Source of the DNA: Bacteroidia bacterium
GTDB taxonomy: Bacteria > Bacteroidota > Bacteroidia > Chitinophagales > Chitinophagaceae
NCBI GenBank assembly: GCA_030429205.1
Contig: JAUICZ010000001.1
Location: 1,354,806-1,418,805, forward strand
Reading direction: 5' to 3'
DNA: 64,000 nt
The translations under genes and the position numbers were made by a program. Positions within the stretch are counted from its first letter, which is position 1. Each line of letters begins with the position of its first letter. Below the pieces are notes generated by a model. That model had not been told where the DNA came from, made no database searches, and saw nothing but the letters and a program-made list of their open reading frames with translations. Positions 1 to 7,001 of this stretch are shown one piece after another.

Positions 1-2
1 CT

Positions 3-296
3 GATTTTTTTGGGGTTGAAGCAGTTCGTCAGTCACCTGCTTGTATTGATCTTAGGACTGCTGAGGGGGTTAGAACATCTTTACCCTACTCTCACATTGT
101 TAGAATGGATTTTGATGAATCAGAGGGTATTAAAATAACAGGGACCTATATGAAAGTTGTTATTGAAGGTAGGGAACTAAGCAAGCTTTATGATTACCTG
201 TCAGCTTTTAGAGTTAATTATATTAAAGTAGGTAATGGTTTAGACATTAAAGAAGAAGGACTTTATGTTGAGGAAATTATTATTGAAGATGTTTAA
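3..296 (+). CDS. 3' end of an unrecognised protein (truncated by window edge)
   Basis: The frame is open from the first bases of the window to the TAA at 294-296, giving at least 97 residues. An internal ATG at 105 could be read as a start, but the open frame continues upstream of it, so the gene most likely begins before the window. The visible part is a mix of short beta-like stretches and one helix and ends in an acidic tail (EEIIIEDV). I see no signal peptide, membrane segment or known motif. It is followed 6 nt later by a small membrane protein on the same strand, so the two may be co-transcribed. Function unknown. Confidence 0.6.
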   Translation, partial: DFFGVEAVRQSPACIDLRTAEGVRTSLPYSHIVRMDFDESEGIKITGTYMKVVIEGRELSKLYDYLSAFRVNYIKVGNGLDIKEEGLYVEEIIIEDV

Positions 297-302
297 CTTT
301 AT

Positions 303-656
303 ATGAAATTGAACACCATGAAAGATGTATTCCTGTTTCTACTCATCCCTTTTGCAGTTATTATGGTTGCTTTTGCTATAAAGCGGAAAAAGATAGCGTC
401 ATATTATGAGGATGTGAAAGAGAGAAATCCTTTAGAGCTATCAACTATTAATGCTACTCCAGAGAATATTATCATACAGCAGCAAAGTGCTGATATTGAA
501 ACGGAAAAGAAGCGTCAGAATGCGAAAGACTCAAAAGATGATTTGTGGACTACCGCATTTTGGGTAATAGTGGTTCTAGGTTACTTGTTTCGTTCTTTTC
601 TAGCAGAGGTTATTAATAGCTTTATGGTTTATTTAGAGTATGAACCTTTATTCTAA
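303..656 (+). CDS. Small protein with two predicted membrane segments
   Basis: A 117-residue protein. A hydrophobic stretch near residues 8-27 and a second near 80-105 look like membrane helices, with a charged, Lys/Glu-rich linker between them. It starts 6 nt after the preceding reading frame and probably shares its transcript. Its stop codon abuts the stop of the convergent gene at 657-887. I recognise no family, so membrane location is the only inference. Confidence 0.6.
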   Translation: MKLNTMKDVFLFLLIPFAVIMVAFAIKRKKIASYYEDVKERNPLELSTINATPENIIIQQQSADIETEKKRQNAKDSKDDLWTTAFWVIVVLGYLFRSFLAEVINSFMVYLEYEPLF

Positions 657-887
657 TTATTTACTTCTGCCTTTATTGATTTTTGGGGTTTGTTGTGCAG
701 GTTTTGCTTGGGTTGGTTTCTTACCTAAGAGCTTTTCCATTTTAAATTCCGCTTTCCCGGAGATCAAACCTTTTAAATAATCTGAGTGATTGTTTTCAGG
801 CTTAATGACTTGTTTTGCCAGCTTAGGCTCATATTTGGCAAGTATGTAGCCATGATTAAAACCTTTTTGATATTGTTTGGTAAGCAT
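657..887 (-). CDS. Small basic conserved protein, unknown function
   Basis: A 76-residue, Lys-rich, soluble protein with no signal peptide. Its N-terminal half (YQKGFNHGYILAKYEP, then YLKGLISGKAEF) contains two similar G-phi segments. Its C-terminus is a Lys/Pro/Gln-rich low-complexity tail. It is the last gene of a tight minus-strand set (1598 to 657) with gaps of only 4-5 nt, so it is probably co-expressed with the HTH protein and the CFI-box protein upstream. Short proteins of this kind are common beside Bacteroidota mobile regions. No function can be assigned. Confidence 0.55.
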   Translation of the reverse strand: MLTKQYQKGFNHGYILAKYEPKLAKQVIKPENNHSDYLKGLISGKAEFKMEKLLGKKPTQAKPAQQTPKINKGRSK

Positions 888-891
888 AGTG

Positions 892-1161
892 TTAGAATTT
901 GTTTTTGACGTTCTTTTCTAAATATTCAAGAATTGATTCTTTATCATATAAAATGATTTTCTTTTCAGGTTGTGAGTAGCGTATATCACCATTATTTCTT
1001 CGCTCTAATAAGGTTGTTTTACTAGAGATTCGTAACATACGCATAGCCTCTTCCCCAGAAATCCATCGATCTTCTTTTATAGATTGTTTCTCTAAAATAC
1101 GCTCGACTGCTTTTTCAAGGAGCGTGTGAAAGGCTTCGTCTTCAAGGCAGATTACTTGCAA
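892..1161 (-). CDS. Helix-turn-helix DNA-binding protein (HTH_17/excisionase-like)
   Basis: An 89-residue protein. From about residue 32 it has the layout of the MerR/excisionase-like HTH_17 family of Bacteroidota: W-I-S-G-E-E-A-M-R-M-L (helix), S-S-K-T-T-L-L-E-R-R-N-N-G-D-I (recognition helix and turn), then a beta-wing and YDKESILEYLEKN. Residues 1-30 form a helical extension that may dimerise. It sits between the CFI-box protein and a small basic protein with 4-5 nt gaps. A local regulator or excision factor is likely. Which of these it is cannot be told from sequence. Confidence 0.75.
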   Translation of the reverse strand: MQVICLEDEAFHTLLEKAVERILEKQSIKEDRWISGEEAMRMLRISSKTTLLERRNNGDIRYSQPEKKIILYDKESILEYLEKNVKNKF

Positions 1162-1166
1162 CTGTA

Positions 1167-1598
1167 TTAGAGTTTAGAAGTTAGCTTTATAATTGCTTTG
1201 AATATTTTAAGTGCAAAAGCTGAAACAATCTTCTTAAATGAATTTTCTTTTGAGCTTATATTACTAGCCCAGTTTTGTCCAAATGATGATTCCCCAATTC
1301 TGTGATAAATATTGTTAATGTGCTTAATGGAAGTGCCTATGACTTTCTTTTGTAAAAGATTATTACGATAGGCGCGCATTATTTCTACTTCTGGATGATG
1401 CGGATGTCCATAATAAGCAGTTGCAATCCAGCAAGAACTTCTACTACTACCACCATTAGATTTCATTTTTTCTATGTTATCTCTGGTGTCTCGCTCTCTT
1501 TGACGCTGCATATCATTAGAGTGCTCGTAATATCTTTCCCATGCTTTTTGAGTTTTTGCTCTATCTTTTCTATACTGTGCTTCTTTCTCAGGTCTCAT
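1167..1598 (-). CDS. CFI-box-CTERM-like protein
   Basis: A 143-residue protein. A charged helical N-terminus (about 1-50, rich in Arg/Glu/Asp) leads into C-W-I-A-T-A-Y-Y-G, then HPEVEIMRAYRNNLL. This matches the CFI-box pattern (C-[FW]-I-A-T-A-x-Y-G followed by a V..LR.fRD-type segment) found at the C-terminus of diverse bacterial proteins. The remaining ~60 residues are helical and basic. It heads a three-gene minus-strand set and is divergent from the STAND NTPase at 1749. The role of the CFI box is not known to me. The position beside a putative defence gene is suggestive only. Confidence 0.65.
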   Translation of the reverse strand: MRPEKEAQYRKDRAKTQKAWERYYEHSNDMQRQRERDTRDNIEKMKSNGGSSRSSCWIATAYYGHPHHPEVEIMRAYRNNLLQKKVIGTSIKHINNIYHRIGESSFGQNWASNISSKENSFKKIVSAFALKIFKAIIKLTSKL

Positions 1599-1748
1599 GT
1601 TTTATGTTTTATAAGTAAAACTATCAATCATTTAAGGATGAGAAAAGGTGAAAAACACCCTATTTGTGTAATTTTATTTTTAGGTATAAAATAGTATATT
1701 GTTTTATTCAGATGCTTGTTGCATTATCCATAATCTACAAGAAAATAT

Positions 1749-4700
1749 ATGGCAGACGCTCTATTGCCTTGGAGTAATTTAACATGGAATCAATTCCAGC
1801 GGTTAACGATTCATATTGCACAGCAAAAATATCCTGGACACTTCTTTGAAGAGTATCTAAAGCAGGGGAATGACCAAGAAGGTATTGATATAATAAATAG
1901 CGCGGTAGATTCAGAAGGTAAGTATATAACTCTACAATGTAAGCATGTTGTTAAACTCACAAAATCAGTACTTGCCAAAATCATTAATGACTTTAGCGAT
2001 GGACGTTTTTATGAAAGTAGTTCCCATTTTATTATAGCTACGACAGCAGACCTTCAGAAAAAAGATATTCAAGTAGCTCTTCTTGATTATAAAGAAGCCT
2101 TTCATAAGAGAAATATAATATTTGAATGCTGGGATAAGAATTTACTTGAAGAACAGCTAAAATATCACTTCACATTAGTTTTTGAGTCTTTTGGAAAAAC
2201 TTATGCCGATCAGCATTGTTTTCTACGAAAAACAGATTTTCAATGGAAAGAAAACACCGTACAGGTTGATTACATTCCTAGAAGCGTAGGAGTTTATGAA
2301 GCTAAACAAGACTATAAATGGTTTACTGAGTGGTACTACAATTCACAACATGAGTACTCGTTAGTTGATATATTTAAAAGTAATCGTTTAAGTGCGAAGC
2401 ATATATGTCTTGTTGGAGATGCACATTTAGGAAAAACTACATTATTAAAACAAGTTGCATTTGAACTTGAGCATATTGAAGTGCCTTATAAATGTCTTTT
2501 CATTGAACTCAAGTCGTACAACAGCCAGCCTATTGACAAGATACTAGACAAACAATTTCGAGGATGGAGAGAAATAAAAGCTTTGGATTTAGTGATAATA
2601 ATTGATGGTTTGGATGAAGTTGAGGCTTCTAATTTTATCACTTCGGCTAAGTATATAAATGAGTTTAGTCTTGAACATAGAGTAGTCAATATTATATTTA
2701 GTTGTCGCAAGCTCTTTTTTAAGCAATATGAACTTGGCAAAATAACTTCAGACTTTATTTCTTACGAAGTGTTGTCTCTAGGTTATAAAGAGATTAATAA
2801 CTATCTAAGCAAAAAACTTGGCAAGAATAAAGCAAAATTTGAACAGAAAGTTTCCATTTCGGGTGTCTATACAATGATTTATCACCCATTCTATCTTACC
2901 AATCTTGTTGAGAAATACATTGAGAATCCTCTGAAAATTCCCGCTAGTAAAACACAGCTTGTCGATTTATTTGTAGAAGAATCGTTAGTTGTATCGGATA
3001 CGCGAAATATATCAGGTGGGTCTATTCTCAAACAGGTTATTATAGATTTCAAAAAGATAGTTAATAGATTCGCTTTTGCATTACAGTTGATTGACTCCAA
3101 CGCAATCGATGACCTGCATCTACAGGAACTTTTTAAAAGGTCAGAGATTGAATTATTGCAACTAAGCTCACTTGTAGTTTTCTATAATGGAAAATGGAGT
3201 TTTGTTAACGCTATTTTTCAGGAACATCTCGCAGCATTTGTGTTATCAAAAATGGAAATTGAGGCGATTATTGATGTTATCTCAATAGGCGTTAAACTTA
3301 GAAAAATAAAAGCCAAATGGTTGCAAACCACTGCATCTTTAATGGCATTTCTTGACAATAATGATGAAAAATACAAGAAGCTATTAGATTTCATTGTTAG
3401 CGACAATATTGAGATCGTTTTCACAACAGAAGGCTCAAAGTTTAGCGATGACCAAAAACTAGAGTTTGTACAATTACTAATAGAACGATGTGATAAATAC
3501 TTCATGAGACCCATGTTGGTTGACTATAGAACTATAGCAGCGTTTATTGGTAATAGTAGTACGGTAAAAGACTACCTGATATCAGTTATTGGAAATAAAT
3601 CAGCATTATCGATAAGCAAGCCGACGTTTGTTAATGTTCTTGCTTTGCTCGAATTGACAGAGCAACAAAAGCGAAGCTTATATCTATCTACTAAGAAGGC
3701 TTTGAAAGGTGAAATTAACACCTATTTTATTAAAGAAGCACTGGAAATGTGTGTCGTTCATAAGTTAGGGGATAAAAATTTTGTCACCTCACTAATTAAT
3801 AATAAGAGCTTAAACAATTCTCATGAATACCGAGATGGTGTTTATCAGTTAATCTGGAGCTTGGAGCTAACTGAAGAGTTTTATGATTATGCACTTGATG
3901 GGATGCAATATTTATTTGCATATAATAAGGAAATATCACATGGTGGTTCAGAGTTTTCTATAGAAGAAATTCTTTTTGGGACAAAATCTTATGACAACAT
4001 AATCAAGCTGCTCAACAAAATAAATGATGATGAATGGCTTGAATATTATCGATATAGTGGTGATAAATCACGGGTTATTAGAAAAATTGGAACTGCTAGT
4101 GCGCATATACATAGTTCAAATCCATTAATACTATTAAATCTTGTACAGTATATTAAAACACTAGCAAATAAACATTTTGATCGTGAATATGAAGGGCTAG
4201 GGCAGTTTTTCGAACTAACAAATACAAGCCTTATAGCATTCCAACTTCTTAGCAATTTATTTGCAGACAACTCATATTGGCAATTTGGGTATTTGATAAC
4301 CGAGGATTGTATAGAGCATATTGTTTACTTATATGAAGAAGGTATCCTGACAGATGAACATATCCTTAGAATAAAAGGATCATTAGACTATGCTGGTAAA
4401 ACAAATTTAAGAGATGAATTGACGCAACTTTGCGAGGATGTACAAGGACCTGTTGAATTGAAACCTATTCGTGAATTAAGTGAATATGAGAAGCGGGAAC
4501 AGATACGTTTAGATAACGATCTAAAGTACATAAAATCAAAATCAGCTTTCAGAAAAGGTGTAATTAAATATTTTGAAGCTTATGGTAGAATGTCTATCCC
4601 TGAAGATGATATTTATGTCGATCCAGACCTCAACCCTAGAAGAACTGAAACAGATTCATACTTCGTGTATATTTTTATTAGTCATTGGGTTGGATCAACT

Positions 4701-5930
4701 GATAAGCGTGCATACCAGAAAGAGTGCCTAAATATTTTAGATAAACCCAATAATTTTGAAATATTTAGAGTTGAGCAGTTGCTCCACTCTTATTATAAAA
4801 AAGAAAAGTTTGCATCTATTGCAAGACCTATTTTAGAAGGGTATTTCAATAAGAATATTAGCAAATGTGATTTTGAAAATTGTATCTGGGATATTAACGA
4901 ACCGGATAGTAGATATACTAAGAGGTATAGGCGATTTGAAGTTCGAATAGGGCATATTTTTGAGGAATATGGTTTTGAAGTAGATATAGAGGTGCTCATG
5001 AATTTTATCTGGCTTGATGACCGTGGAATAAGGACTTTAACTGATACCAGCATTGACTCTCAACTTTCAGATGAAAAAAAGAAATCAATAGCTGAGATGA
5101 TACTTGAAAGGTTGTCGGAACAACAAATGGTATTATTTAGAGAGAAAATCATTAATAATTTAAAGAAAGGTGTTAAGTGTGATTCTGTTTTAGGTACTCA
5201 TTTAAGCCTTTGTATGCATTTAAAGATATATGAATCAGTACCTCTGATTTTAGAACTAATTAATAATAAAGAAACAAAGGATTATAACTGTTACAGTTAC
5301 ATTGATATATATATAGAACTAGGTGGTAGTAAGGATTCTCTAGTGTTATTGTTAGAATCCATAACAGATTATAATAGACACACTTACTCACGATTAATCA
5401 AGTTAATGCATAAAACTCATGCAGCAATAGTCAAAAAAACTCTTTGCAAATGTATTGCCGATGTTGAATCTAATGAAGAAATTAAGGTTACCGCTGCTAA
5501 ATATTTATGTGATATGGGAGATGTTTCTGGTTTCGATTATTTGATTGAAGTATTAAGAAAAACTCGAAAAGCTCCTCATGAACCTCATGGTTCTATTGAG
5601 ATAAACAATGTTGATACCGCATATGCTTTAAAAAAGCTGGAAAATTATATTCATTTACTTTTAACCCCGAAACCTGTATCAGTTCGTTTTTACGATTTAC
5701 CCAAAGGTGTCATTCTTGAATGGCTTTATAGCTTTGCAAAGAAAAGTGAGCTGGACACTGAGTTGGTATATAATTACCTGCTTTCCTTTCAAGAGAAATT
5801 TGCAACTAAATATGAGAATCACTATGACTTATTTTGGTATGCATTTAGGGTAATTGAAAACTATAGAGAGCATGACGGTTCAAAGATGACTATAGAAGAA
5901 GCCAAAGACTATATTATGACCTATTCCTAA
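1749..5930 (+). CDS. STAND NTPase with N-terminal PD-(D/E)XK nuclease-like domain; candidate Avs-type antiphage protein
   Basis: A 1393-residue protein. Residues ~10-130 have a restriction-endonuclease-like core: EGID with Asp47, then LQCKH with Gln63 and Lys65, the D...QxK layout of Mrr/Cap4-type PD-(D/E)XK nucleases. A P-loop NTPase follows, with Walker A G223-DAHL-G228-K229-T230 and Walker B IIID286-GLDE, the pattern of NACHT/STAND ATPases. Residues ~500-1393 carry no motif I recognise and look mostly helical, as expected of a repeat-type sensor. Known Avs proteins combine an N-terminal effector, a central STAND NTPase and a C-terminal sensor of phage proteins; size and order fit. The gene is single, divergent from 1598, and ends 33 bp before an att-like repeat. 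The antiphage role is inferred. Another STAND signalling role is possible. Confidence 0.8.
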   Translation: MADALLPWSNLTWNQFQRLTIHIAQQKYPGHFFEEYLKQGNDQEGIDIINSAVDSEGKYITLQCKHVVKLTKSVLAKIINDFSDGRFYESSSHFIIATTADLQKKDIQVALLDYKEAFHKRNIIFECWDKNLLEEQLKYHFTLVFESFGKTYADQHCFLRKTDFQWKENTVQVDYIPRSVGVYEAKQDYKWFTEWYYNSQHEYSLVDIFKSNRLSAKHICLVGDAHLGKTTLLKQVAFELEHIEVPYKCLFIELKSYNSQPIDKILDKQFRGWREIKALDLVIIIDGLDEVEASNFITSAKYINEFSLEHRVVNIIFSCRKLFFKQYELGKITSDFISYEVLSLGYKEINNYLSKKLGKNKAKFEQKVSISGVYTMIYHPFYLTNLVEKYIENPLKIPASKTQLVDLFVEESLVVSDTRNISGGSILKQVIIDFKKIVNRFAFALQLIDSNAIDDLHLQELFKRSEIELLQLSSLVVFYNGKWSFVNAIFQEHLAAFVLSKMEIEAIIDVISIGVKLRKIKAKWLQTTASLMAFLDNNDEKYKKLLDFIVSDNIEIVFTTEGSKFSDDQKLEFVQLLIERCDKYFMRPMLVDYRTIAAFIGNSSTVKDYLISVIGNKSALSISKPTFVNVLALLELTEQQKRSLYLSTKKALKGEINTYFIKEALEMCVVHKLGDKNFVTSLINNKSLNNSHEYRDGVYQLIWSLELTEEFYDYALDGMQYLFAYNKEISHGGSEFSIEEILFGTKSYDNIIKLLNKINDDEWLEYYRYSGDKSRVIRKIGTASAHIHSSNPLILLNLVQYIKTLANKHFDREYEGLGQFFELTNTSLIAFQLLSNLFADNSYWQFGYLITEDCIEHIVYLYEEGILTDEHILRIKGSLDYAGKTNLRDELTQLCEDVQGPVELKPIRELSEYEKREQIRLDNDLKYIKSKSAFRKGVIKYFEAYGRMSIPEDDIYVDPDLNPRRTETDSYFVYIFISHWVGSTDKRAYQKECLNILDKPNNFEIFRVEQLLHSYYKKEKFASIARPILEGYFNKNISKCDFENCIWDINEPDSRYTKRYRRFEVRIGHIFEEYGFEVDIEVLMNFIWLDDRGIRTLTDTSIDSQLSDEKKKSIAEMILERLSEQQMVLFREKIINNLKKGVKCDSVLGTHLSLCMHLKIYESVPLILELINNKETKDYNCYSYIDIYIELGGSKDSLVLLLESITDYNRHTYSRLIKLMHKTHAAIVKKTLCKCIADVESNEEIKVTAAKYLCDMGDVSGFDYLIEVLRKTRKAPHEPHGSIEINNVDTAYALKKLENYIHLLLTPKPVSVRFYDLPKGVILEWLYSFAKKSELDTELVYNYLLSFQEKFATKYENHYDLFWYAFRVIENYREHDGSKMTIEEAKDYIMTYS

Positions 5931-5984
5931 AAATAGGCTTTGAATAATCTAACTCCTATTTTGTTGTACCTATGTTGTACCAAA

Positions 5985-6011
5985 GAAAAAGCCGACCTTG
6001 TCAGATCGGCT
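5985..6011 (-). terminator. Rho-independent terminator of the tRNA-Leu fragment
   Basis: On the minus strand, AGCCGA pairs with TCGGCT across a 10-nt loop (6006-6011 with 5990-5995) and is followed directly by TTTTTC. It lies just beyond the tRNA 3' end, as expected for a tRNA terminator carried along with the att sequence. Confidence 0.75.
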
Positions 6012-6020
6012 GTGTTTCAG

Positions 6021-6072
6021 TGCCCCAGGGGGGAATCGAACCCCCACTCACTTGCGTGAACCAGATTTTGAG
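6021..6072 (-). pseudogene. 3' fragment of tRNA-Leu(CAA)
   Basis: Read on the minus strand it contains the anticodon loop CTCAAAA (anticodon CAA) and the 3' anticodon strand TCTGG. A long variable arm (TTCACGCAAGTGA), a T-arm with GGGGG-TTCGATT-CCCCC, and the acceptor 3' strand CTGGGGC with discriminator A follow. The 5' half (acceptor GCCCCAG and D-arm) is absent upstream (6073 onward), so this is not a functional tRNA. Confidence 0.85.
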
Positions 6073-6229
6073 GTTGTTGAATTCTATATAGTTGCTAACC
6101 AATCGTTTATAAGCTAGATTGAATTCTCAGGAATAAATATTTAAGCTGAGCTTCTGAAGGTATTGTGTTTGTTTAGCGTAGTGAAATATAAAATTGTCTG
6201 GACATGTTTTTTCTATTTAAGAAAATGGT

Positions 6230-6835
6230 CTATTCTTTTATACAACGCACGTAAGCGCCAGCACCGAATTTATTTACTTTTCTTTCAATAGTGTTGTTGT
6301 AATTAAAAAGGCGTCTGAAATATATACCAGTATTGTTAACTTTGGTGCAGCTCCATGCGCTAAAAACACCTTTTGTAAAAATACCGTTCGGGTTAGTACT
6401 ACCACCGTATAATGCACTAAACCCAGTGGTGTTATCTCCGTCTTTTTTTATTTGATTGCTGTTTTTATTGATATTGCTTTCCAGTTTTTTCCAGTCATCA
6501 TCGCTAGGTATTTTCCAGCCTTTGGGGGCTAGCCCTCTTTTGTCAATAACTGCATGTCCGTTGTATATTTTTCCAAACTTTTCACCATTTGATTCGTCAA
6601 ATTGATAGTAACACCAGGCAGGTTCTTTTTTTGCATCTGCCATAATCCATTCCATGTCGCTAGTAACTTGCTTTATCTTATCTCCGTTTCTAAATTTATC
6701 AACATCCAGGTTTTCTATTGACCATGTTTGATTGCCTATTTGTACACCTTTTAATTCTACTTGAGCATTTGCAATAAGAGTGTTGAGCAATATGGCTATT
6801 ATAAGTGCAGGTATATTTAATTTTCTTTTTTTCAT
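6230..6835 (-). CDS. Secreted FISUMP-domain protein
   Basis: A 201-residue protein. Residues 1-25 are a signal peptide (basic start, hydrophobic core, ANAQ cleavage). The rest matches the 'Fibrobacter succinogenes major paralogous' domain: VQIGNQTWSIENLD near the start, W-C-Y-Y-Q-F-D, GKIYNGHAV, LAPKGWKIPSDDDWKKLE, a G-F-S-A-L-Y-G-G segment and the AYVRCIKE end. FISUMP proteins are exported and abundant in Bacteroidota and Fibrobacteres, with no established biochemical role. No lipobox or T9SS tail is seen, so it is probably periplasmic or released. It stands alone next to the left att repeat. Confidence 0.85.
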   Translation of the reverse strand: MKKRKLNIPALIIAILLNTLIANAQVELKGVQIGNQTWSIENLDVDKFRNGDKIKQVTSDMEWIMADAKKEPAWCYYQFDESNGEKFGKIYNGHAVIDKRGLAPKGWKIPSDDDWKKLESNINKNSNQIKKDGDNTTGFSALYGGSTNPNGIFTKGVFSAWSCTKVNNTGIYFRRLFNYNNTIERKVNKFGAGAYVRCIKE

Positions 6836-6944
6836 CGTTAAATAAATTAGTAAGCTGCAAACATATAATGGATAATAAGTGTAGGGACATGATTTATGTT
6901 AGGCGTATGCATATAGTTACTGACTGATTGAGTTCGTTTAGTAA

Positions 6945-6977
6945 TAACTTTGAACATTATAGCGTAAACACTATAAT
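6945..6977 (+). promoter_or_regulatory. Candidate -7 box and inverted repeat upstream of the propeller histidine kinase
   Basis: TAACTTTG at 6945-6952 fits the Bacteroidota -7 consensus TANNTTTG. No good -33 TTTG is seen at 19-21 nt upstream. Immediately downstream, ATTATAG (6956-6962) and CTATAAT (6971-6977) form a perfect 7-bp inverted repeat with an 8-nt spacer, which could be an operator. The gene starts at 7002. Confidence 0.35.
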
Positions 6978-7001
6978 TTAGTATACATATACACAGGATA
7001 C

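Larger units (their letters stand above)
5963..6072. repeat. att-like direct repeat, copy 1 (tRNA-Leu 3' end plus terminator)
   Basis: These 110 bp match 20693-20802 with about six mismatches. The unit contains GTTGTACC twice (11 bp apart), a hairpin, and the 3' part of a tRNA-Leu on the minus strand. Similarity stops abruptly on both sides, ending at the anticodon loop (6072), a usual crossover position for tyrosine recombinases. I read it as an attachment site left by integration into tRNA-Leu. Confidence 0.8.

Noticed and set aside
1395-1694. 99-residue plus-strand frame over the CFI-box gene
   Set aside because: Overlaps the CFI-box protein antisense and shows low-complexity hydrophobic runs; no independent support.
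5919-5940. Short stem CCTATT/AATAGG at the end of the STAND gene as terminator
   Set aside because: Six AT-rich pairs and no T-run on the plus strand; too weak to call.
6021-6072. Intact tRNA-Leu gene
   Set aside because: Only the 3' part is present; D-arm and acceptor 5' strand are absent on the upstream side in both copies (also 20751-20802).
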